Source: Pseudomonadota bacterium (GTDB taxonomy: Bacteria; Pseudomonadota; Gammaproteobacteria; Steroidobacterales; Steroidobacteraceae). From it: DNA of 9,719 nt. The position numbers and the translations under genes are program-made. Positions 5,078 through 9,719 of the stretch are shown one piece after another; the first letter of the stretch is position 1; the number at the start of each line of letters is the position of its first letter. The DNA is taken from positions 1 to 9,719 of the forward strand of contig JAJZFQ010000085.1 in assembly GCA_021805275.1 (NCBI GenBank). Direction: 5' to 3'. The notes below the pieces were generated by a model. The model did not search any database, had not been told where the DNA came from, and was given only the letters and a program-made list of their open reading frames with translations.

Positions 5078-5719
5078 TTACCGTGGCCTTCGTTGCCGTT
5101 GACCCTGTGACTTTGGACGGGCACCGGATGGTCTGGCGCGAACTGGCTCGCCACCGAGGAGTGCTCGGGCCGCCGATTGGAGAATTCGCGTTGCTCCAAC
5201 GTGCTGCAGCCGTCCATCGCTGGTAAACGCGCCATCAATGAGAAGCGCAATCTGGTGCGCCACGTCGTCCGGTTGGCGCGCCCCGATGCGTCGCATCAGC
5301 GCAGAGAGTCGCTCATACATTGCTGCCTTGTGACGAACCCGTATCCGTCGCGCAGGGTGCTCGTCGTCAGAGAACTCTGCCGCGACGTTGATCTGCGGGC
5401 AGCCGCGGTAGCCGTCACGACTCACTCGCTGCCCGATCCAATCAAGCAACGCCAGCAGCTCGCGCAGCGGATCGCCGGCATTGTCGTTGACGACCTGGTC
5501 CCACTGCATCCAGAACTCGCGATCCTCCCGCTCCAAAAACGCCGCGATCAAATCATCTTTAGTGTGAAAGTGGCGGTAGAGACTCGTCTTGGCCACACCG
5601 GATTCGGTGACGATCCATTCGACGCCGACCGCTCGAACGCCGTGACGATAGAAAAGATGGGATGCCGCCGTGAGCACACGCTCCGCGGTGTCGAGCTCAT
5701 CGACATGAGCAGTCTTCAC
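5078..5719 (-). CDS. TetR-family transcriptional repressor
   Basis: A 213-residue TetR-family regulator. The N-terminal helix-turn-helix covers about residues 12-58: AERVLTAASHLFYRHGVRAV, then the recognition region SGVAKTSLYRHFHTKDDLIA. The ligand domain includes YRGCPQINVAAEFSDDEHPA, typical of a subgroup often encoded beside oxidoreductases, then MYERLSALMRRIG and a final helix ending SAARALL. A basic tail (residues after about 188) is unlike the family and may be an extension. I chose GTG 5717-5719 because GGACGAG lies just upstream; the longer frame from ATG 5789-5791 adds a Cys-rich segment with no counterpart in the family. Two identical palindromes lie between it and the divergent oxidoreductase gene, so it probably represses both. 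Confidence 0.9.
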   Translation of the reverse strand: MKTAHVDELDTAERVLTAASHLFYRHGVRAVGVEWIVTESGVAKTSLYRHFHTKDDLIAAFLEREDREFWMQWDQVVNDNAGDPLRELLALLDWIGQRVSRDGYRGCPQINVAAEFSDDEHPARRIRVRHKAAMYERLSALMRRIGARQPDDVAHQIALLIDGAFTSDGRLQHVGATRILQSAARALLGGEPVRARPSGARPKSQGQRQRRPR

Positions 5720-5796
5720 GGCATCTCGTCCCCGATACGGCGGCACCGGCCGACAATATGCACGGCCGCATTGCGAAGTACAACGACTCATCGAAA

Positions 5797-5850
5797 TTGA
5801 CGACGCTACCGATCGGTATTAGTATTCGATACCGATCGGTAGCGCTGGAG
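5797..5850. promoter_or_regulatory. Divergent control region with two TetR operators
   Basis: The palindrome TACCGATCGGTA occurs at 5807-5818 and again at 5830-5841. The two copies are 23 bases apart and lie within a larger inverted repeat with 14-base arms (5805-5818 and 5830-5843) around an 11-base spacer. A rightward promoter overlaps them: TTGACG (5797-5802), 17 bases, TAGTAT (5820-5825), so the first operator lies in the spacer and the second around the expected transcription start. GGAG at 5847-5850 is the ribosome-binding site for the oxidoreductase ATG eight bases later. The repeats are seen directly; the TetR at 5078-5719 is the obvious candidate binder. Confidence 0.8.
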
Positions 5851-5858
5851 TCCGTGCA

Positions 5859-6983
5859 ATGATGAGACCGGCAATTGCTGTTTATGGCGCGACGGGTCAC
5901 ACTGGGCAATTCGTCCTGCGCGAACTTCAACGCCAAGGACATCCGACCGTGCCGATTGGCCGCAATCCGGTGCCAACGGCTGACGATGCCCCGGGATCTG
6001 CGCCCGAACAATGGCGATGGGCCACATGTGACGACCCGGACGCGCTCGATGCGGCGTTGCATGGAGTGGGCGCCGTAATCAACTGCGCCGGCCCGTTCTT
6101 GGACACCGCGTCGGCTGTGATTGAGGCCGCACTGCGTGCCGGAATCCACTACTTCGACGTCACTGCCGAGCAGCGCTCGGCTCGACAATCTTTGGCGACG
6201 TACGATGAGGACGCCCGGCACCGCGGTACCGTCGTGATCCCGGCGGTGGCATTCTATGGCGGTCTTGCTGATCTGCTCGCGACCGAGTTGGTCCGCGGCG
6301 CGCGAGCCATTGAGCAGATTGCGATCGGCGTCGCGCTCGATTTTTGGCATCCGACGCCGGGAACGCGCAAGACCGGCGAGCGCAACACCGCACGCCGGCT
6401 CATCGTGGCAGACGGCCGTTTCACGCCACTTCCCCACCCGGCGCCGAGTTGTGAATGGACGTTCCCGGCGCCTTTCGGCGTTCAGCAGATGAGGGCGGTG
6501 CCGCTGGCCGAGATCGTCACCATCCGCAAGCACATCGCGGCTCGCAATATCTCGAGCTACATGAGCACTGCACCACTGCGCGATTTGGCCGACCCGCACA
6601 CGCCGCCGCCGATGGCGACAGACTCGTCCGGGCGCTCTTCGCAGCGGTTCGTGATGGAGGTTCGCGCAGACGTGGACGGTCAGCGAGTGGCGATTGCCGT
6701 CGCTGGGCAGGATATCTACGCGGTCACCGCTCCGATTGTCGTCGCGGCCTGCGTGCAAGTGCTGCTAAATCCGCCCGTGATCGGCGGCGCATTTGCGCCG
6801 GCAGAACTACTTAACACACGTGAGATATTTGCCGCGTTGCAGCCGCACCTGACGGTGATGCGTACGGAGGGGGAACGCATGGCGCACCCCCATGGAGTGG
6901 CCCCATTCACTTCATCATCCGCGACAGTGCCTCGACACCCGCTTGGCAGTGACGTTCAGCGTTCGCCGGGTCGCTCAGCATGA
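5859..6983 (+). CDS. Saccharopine-dehydrogenase-like NAD(P)-binding oxidoreductase
   Basis: A 374-residue protein opening with a Rossmann nucleotide-binding motif, V-Y-G-A-T-G-H-T-G-Q-F-V (residues 8-19), followed by a second strand ending GRNP, with D-A-L-D-A-A-L and GVGAVINCAGPF at about 62-79. This is the layout of the saccharopine-dehydrogenase NADP-binding family, which includes trans-acting enoyl reductases. HYFDVTAEQ and PAVAFYGGLADLLA (about 97-140) also fit. The substrate is unknown. ATG 5859 is preceded by GGAG at eight bases; an adjacent ATG at 5862 is an alternative. Family-like sequence ends near residue 330 (ALQPHLTVM); the last 40 residues are low-complexity and overlap the 3' end of the convergent tetR gene by 77 bases, suggesting a lost stop or frameshift. 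Regulation is probably by the divergent TetR. Confidence 0.85.
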   Translation: MMRPAIAVYGATGHTGQFVLRELQRQGHPTVPIGRNPVPTADDAPGSAPEQWRWATCDDPDALDAALHGVGAVINCAGPFLDTASAVIEAALRAGIHYFDVTAEQRSARQSLATYDEDARHRGTVVIPAVAFYGGLADLLATELVRGARAIEQIAIGVALDFWHPTPGTRKTGERNTARRLIVADGRFTPLPHPAPSCEWTFPAPFGVQQMRAVPLAEIVTIRKHIAARNISSYMSTAPLRDLADPHTPPPMATDSSGRSSQRFVMEVRADVDGQRVAIAVAGQDIYAVTAPIVVAACVQVLLNPPVIGGAFAPAELLNTREIFAALQPHLTVMRTEGERMAHPHGVAPFTSSSATVPRHPLGSDVQRSPGRSA

Positions 6984-7473
6984 AGTCCATGGTTGCCTCC
7001 GCCACGGCGTTCACGACGGCCGCCACAAATGCATAGGGGGTCTCGCGCATCGGTCCATGGACGTGCGCCGATCCCAGCAGATCTAGGATATCCCCCATGA
7101 TCTGATGGCCCCTCGCCAGAGTGGCTGGCGCGATCTCATCGGACACCTCGAGCTGCGCCAGCACCCGCCGCTTCTGCGGAAAACGCAGCGCCCAACGCAT
7201 CCAGTTCGACCACAGGAGGTGCCACCGCTCGGGCAGCGGCGCGTCCGTCCGTACGCCCTCGGTTGCCGCCGCCACCATGTCGCGTTTCAGTTCCACATAC
7301 AGCTCGTTGAACAGCACCGACTTCGCCTCGAAATACGTGAATAGCGATCCGGTCGCGACACCCGCCTCCTTCGCAATCAGGGCCGTCGGCGCGCGCAGTC
7401 CCTGCCGGTCAATCGCACGGACCGCGGCCGCCATGATGGCGCTGCGCTTGTCGTCGCTTCGGGGTCTGGCCAT
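6907..7473 (-). CDS. TetR-family transcriptional regulator
   Basis: A 188-residue TetR-family protein, unrelated in detail to the one at 5078-5719. It opens MARPRSDDKRSAIMAAAVRA, followed by the helix-turn-helix LIAKEAGVATGSLFTYFEAK (about residues 31-50) and SVLFNELYVELKRDMV. The all-helical ligand domain (W-x-x-L-W-S-N-W-M-R-W-A-L-R-F-P and later VAAVVNAVAEATMDFM) has the usual length. The ATG at 7471-7473 starts at the family position and has AGGAAG six bases upstream; the longer frame from 7524 would run through the operator and promoter. It converges on the oxidoreductase gene, and the two frames overlap by 77 bases. With no other gene beside its promoter, it may control only itself and distant targets. 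Confidence 0.9.
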   Translation of the reverse strand: MARPRSDDKRSAIMAAAVRAIDRQGLRAPTALIAKEAGVATGSLFTYFEAKSVLFNELYVELKRDMVAAATEGVRTDAPLPERWHLLWSNWMRWALRFPQKRRVLAQLEVSDEIAPATLARGHQIMGDILDLLGSAHVHGPMRETPYAFVAAVVNAVAEATMDFMLSDPANAERHCQAGVEALSRMMK

Positions 7474-7495
7474 GGGGGCTTCCTGAGGGCGGACC

Positions 7496-7524
7496 ACTCT
7501 ATAATTGACTGGCCAGTCAGTCAA
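7496..7524 (-). promoter_or_regulatory. Palindromic operator and promoter of the second tetR gene
   Basis: TGACTGGCCAGTCA (7506-7519) is a perfect 14-base palindrome, and the flanking TCAA/TTGA extends it into overlapping GACTG/CAGTC half-sites over 7505-7524. On the minus strand TTGACT (7519-7524) serves as a -35 box. TAGAGT (7496-7501) with a 17-base spacer, or TATAGA (7498-7503) with 15, serves as the -10 box. The palindrome fills the spacer, a standard autorepression arrangement for TetR proteins. Binding is inferred from position. Confidence 0.7.
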
Positions 7525-7978
7525 TTGCGGACCGGCAGCCCGAGAGAGCCACCTGGAACTCAGGCGCGCGCATACGTTCCAAACCGTCGCGACCGGAAGG
7601 TCCGTGCAAGGCGACCGGCGCGCGGTTTGACGCGGGAATCAGGAGCTGTCTACATTGGCGGGATTTCCTCGAGTCCCTCCGACCCGGCGCACGCCGTCGG
7701 GACGCGCGTGAACTTGAGTGGCCCTGCACGAAACGGTGAAACAGCGCCGACACCGACTCACGGCGCGTGGCGGCGGCCGCAGTTCCGGTGCGGGGCGCTT
7801 CAGACCGCGCACGCCGGGCCGATAGCGGAGTCAACGGGCAGCTGGGCGGCGGGGCCCGCTGAGTGTGATCGGCCGCACGGGTCCAGCGTTTCTGGCGTCC
7901 AGGTGCGCGCATCGGTGAGCAAAAACGTGAAATTCAGTCCCGCCCGCAATCTGGGGGGCCCGTAAGTTGACGGTCACC
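7525..7978. other. Gene-free stretch of about 450 bases
   Basis: I see no supportable gene, structured RNA or mobile element here. The one long open frame (7525-7965, plus strand) is rich in Arg, Pro, Ser and Gly with no motif, hydrophobic core or ribosome-binding site, as expected of random GC-rich DNA. The 3' end presumably contains the promoter of the GGDEF gene, but I cannot place convincing boxes. I looked for the conserved core of c-di-GMP riboswitches and did not find it. The heptamer GGTCACC occurs at 7972-7978 and 7985-7991, straddling the downstream start codon. Confidence 0.5.
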
Positions 7979-9719
7979 ATGGGAGGTCACCCTTCACATC
8001 AGCCTGCGGCCGGCCGCCATTATGCCGCTGCGCTGTTCTTCGGCGCCTGGGGGCTTGCCACCATCGCGCATGCCGGCTGCTTTGATGTACAGGCGCCGGA
8101 GTATCGCGAACTGCGTCCGCTCGTCGCGCAGGACCCGCAGAGCGCGCTCGCCGAGGTCAGCGCCAGGATCGCGGCACTGCCACCCGATGCGGCCGCGCAA
8201 GAGCCGCGGACCGTCGCAGCCCTGTACGCCGTCCGGGCACGGGCCTATGGGCAAATGACGCTCACCCACCCGGAGCGCACCGCCGCGCTCGCCGGACTCG
8301 CCCTACTGCATGACCCGACCGAACCGCTGCGACTGGAGCTTCTCTCCAGCTATGGCGACAGCTTCAGTTCAGCAGCGGAGGTCACGTCCGCGCTGACCCA
8401 GATCAAGCAGGCGCGCGCGCTGGTGCGACCCGGTTCGCGCAGCGACGTCTGCCTGCAGATCCGCGAGGGGTTCATGAACTTGCTGCGTGATCGCGTGAGC
8501 CCGGGGATCCGCGAATTCACCAAGGCGTACATGCTAAGTGGGGCCAGCGAGCTGCCCGAGGCCCGAGTGGCGGCGAGCATAGGACTCGCCGTGGCGCTGC
8601 GATACATGGGCGATGGCCGCGAAGCGCTGAGCCTGATCGACCGGCAAATCCGCTGGAACCGGGCGCACCATGAGACCGATGATCTGTCCGGGGGCATCTA
8701 CTTCAGAGGCGAGATCCTCAGATCCATCGGGCACTATCACCAAGCCATCGCAGCGTTCAAACAGTCTCGTGCGATGAGTCTTGCGGTCGGTGACCTACAG
8801 AGCACCGGGTACACGGACCTGCGCATGTGTGAAGCTGAAATTTCACTGCGGCACTTGTCGGCGGCCCGTCGCGCCTGCAACAGAGCCGCGCCCGTGCTCG
8901 CCGCCGGGCACGTGACCGCGATGATCAAGGAGACGCGGGTGCAGTTCGCCAAGATCGACTTGGCCGAAGGTCACCCTGCGCATGCCGTAAAAATTCTCGA
9001 CCAGGTATTGCACGATCACGGCGCCGACATGATCGCCTTCACCATCGCGCCCGCCTACTTTGCGCGCGCCGAGGCGAACGCCGCCCTGCACCGCTACGCC
9101 GCCGCGTACCGCGACCTGAGCACGTACTTGCGCATGTACAAGGCGCGCAATCGCATCAACCAAGCCCGTCTGCGCACGGCCCTCGAAGTGCGCTTCCAGG
9201 CCAAGCAGGAGTTCGAACGCAACGCCATTCTGCGCCGCAAGCTACAAGCCGCCGCGCACCGCGCCACCAAACAGCTTCAGCTCCTGGACTGGATGAAGGC
9301 GGCCGGCGTGGCCGGCGCCCTCGCGATCGCGCTGCTCTCCTACATCCTCGTAGCCGACCGCAGGCACCGCCGCCAGCTCGTCGTTCTCGCCAACGAGGAT
9401 CCACTGACTCGCCTGCCCAACCGTGGCCGCACCGCGCAGCTCGCCACCGAGGCGCTCGCCGCGGCGTGCGCGCAAAGCCGCCCACTCACGGTCGCGCTCA
9501 TCGATTTCGATTATTTCAAGACCATCAACGATCAGTGCGGACATGCCGCCGGCGATCACGTGCTGAAGGAGTTCGCTCAGCTCTCGCGCGGGGCGCTGCG
9601 CACCGGCGACATTTTTGGGCGTTGGGGCGGGGAGGAATTCCTGCTGGTGCTGCCGGATGCGGCGCTCGACTCCGCGCTGGCGAGTGTGGAGCGTCTGCGC
9701 CTGCTCGCCCTCGGGATCC
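7979..9719 (+). CDS. Membrane-anchored GGDEF diguanylate cyclase with periplasmic repeat domain, partial at right edge
   Basis: One open frame of 580 codons runs from ATG 7979 to the window edge. Residues 1-32 are a signal peptide (hydrophobic AAALFFGAWGLATIAHA, likely cleaved after AHA). About 33-437 is helical and repeat-like, with TPR-style segments such as FRGEILRSIGHYHQAIAAFK near 242-261. It ends in a long charged helix (EVRFQAKQEFERNAILRRK) before one membrane span at about 440-462. The GGDEF domain starts at DPLTRLPNR (474-482). It has IDFDYFKTINDQCGHAAGD, an RTGD inhibitory site (RxxD, correctly five residues before the signature) and the active-site signature GGEEF (550-554), so it should make c-di-GMP from two GTP in the cytoplasm in response to a periplasmic cue. 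The final part of the domain lies beyond the window. No strong Shine-Dalgarno sequence precedes this ATG. Confidence 0.93.
   Translation, partial: MGGHPSHQPAAGRHYAAALFFGAWGLATIAHAGCFDVQAPEYRELRPLVAQDPQSALAEVSARIAALPPDAAAQEPRTVAALYAVRARAYGQMTLTHPERTAALAGLALLHDPTEPLRLELLSSYGDSFSSAAEVTSALTQIKQARALVRPGSRSDVCLQIREGFMNLLRDRVSPGIREFTKAYMLSGASELPEARVAASIGLAVALRYMGDGREALSLIDRQIRWNRAHHETDDLSGGIYFRGEILRSIGHYHQAIAAFKQSRAMSLAVGDLQSTGYTDLRMCEAEISLRHLSAARRACNRAAPVLAAGHVTAMIKETRVQFAKIDLAEGHPAHAVKILDQVLHDHGADMIAFTIAPAYFARAEANAALHRYAAAYRDLSTYLRMYKARNRINQARLRTALEVRFQAKQEFERNAILRRKLQAAAHRATKQLQLLDWMKAAGVAGALAIALLSYILVADRRHRRQLVVLANEDPLTRLPNRGRTAQLATEALAAACAQSRPLTVALIDFDYFKTINDQCGHAAGDHVLKEFAQLSRGALRTGDIFGRWGGEEFLLVLPDAALDSALASVERLRLLALGI

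Noticed and set aside
5697..6758. A 353-codon minus-strand open frame
   Set aside because: It is antisense to the clear oxidoreductase gene, is dominated by Arg and His, has no recognisable motif, and overlaps the operators and the tetR start.
7525..7965. A 146-codon plus-strand open frame before the GGDEF gene
   Set aside because: It has no hydrophobic core, no motif and no ribosome-binding site, and the composition looks like random GC-rich DNA.
7525..7978. Possible c-di-GMP riboswitch ahead of the GGDEF gene
   Set aside because: The conserved core sequences and paired stems of the GEMM class could not be found.
1..9719. CRISPR array, insertion sequence with terminal repeats, tRNA or rRNA genes
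   Set aside because: I saw no regularly spaced repeats, no transposase or paired terminal repeats, and no sequence that folds convincingly as a tRNA; the TTCGACTCC string near 1190 lacks the rest of a tRNA.

Overview
The window is GC-rich (about 60% by eye) chromosomal DNA from a Pseudomonadota bacterium. The best fit is the Gammaproteobacteria, possibly a Lysobacterales/Xanthomonadales-like lineage. That rests only on gene content and style (a periplasmic-repeat GGDEF protein, a PadR/membrane-protein pair, MazEF and HicBA pairs, GTG starts); no marker gene is present, so the placement is tentative.

The left two thirds (about 1-4540) look like accessory DNA in partial decay, with nearly everything on the minus strand. 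In order: an unrecognised open frame leaving the left edge (1-264); a mazE-mazF pair with a doubled palindromic operator (358-930); a short region with GGGGGTA repeats like those seen upstream of tyrosine-recombinase genes (about 1100-1135); a frameshifted, C-terminally lost alpha/beta-hydrolase (about 1220-1923); a PadR regulator translationally coupled to a membrane protein whose C-terminal part appears to be out of frame (1955-3209); a hicA-hicB pair (3380-3980); and the remains of a tyrosine recombinase C-terminus and a ribbon-helix-helix-like antitoxin C-terminus (about 4118-4525).

The middle (4543-7524) is an intact metabolic/regulatory block. A VOC/FosX-like metalloenzyme and a TetR repressor read leftward. 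Divergent from them is an NAD(P)-binding saccharopine-dehydrogenase-like oxidoreductase. The divergent control region carries two copies of the palindrome TACCGATCGGTA, so the TetR protein probably controls itself and the oxidoreductase, and perhaps the VOC gene. A second TetR gene with its own palindromic operator converges on the oxidoreductase, and the two reading frames overlap at their 3' ends.

The right end (7979-9719) is one long open frame leaving the window: a signal peptide, a repeat-rich periplasmic region, one membrane helix and a GGDEF domain with GGEEF and an intact RxxD inhibitory site. It is a membrane-anchored diguanylate cyclase. About 450 bases before it (7525-7978) hold no gene I can support.

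I did not find a clearly new system. The most distinctive signals are the concentration of toxin-antitoxin modules and debris around a dead recombinase, the stepwise frame breaks in two neighbouring genes, and several well-formed operator sites.
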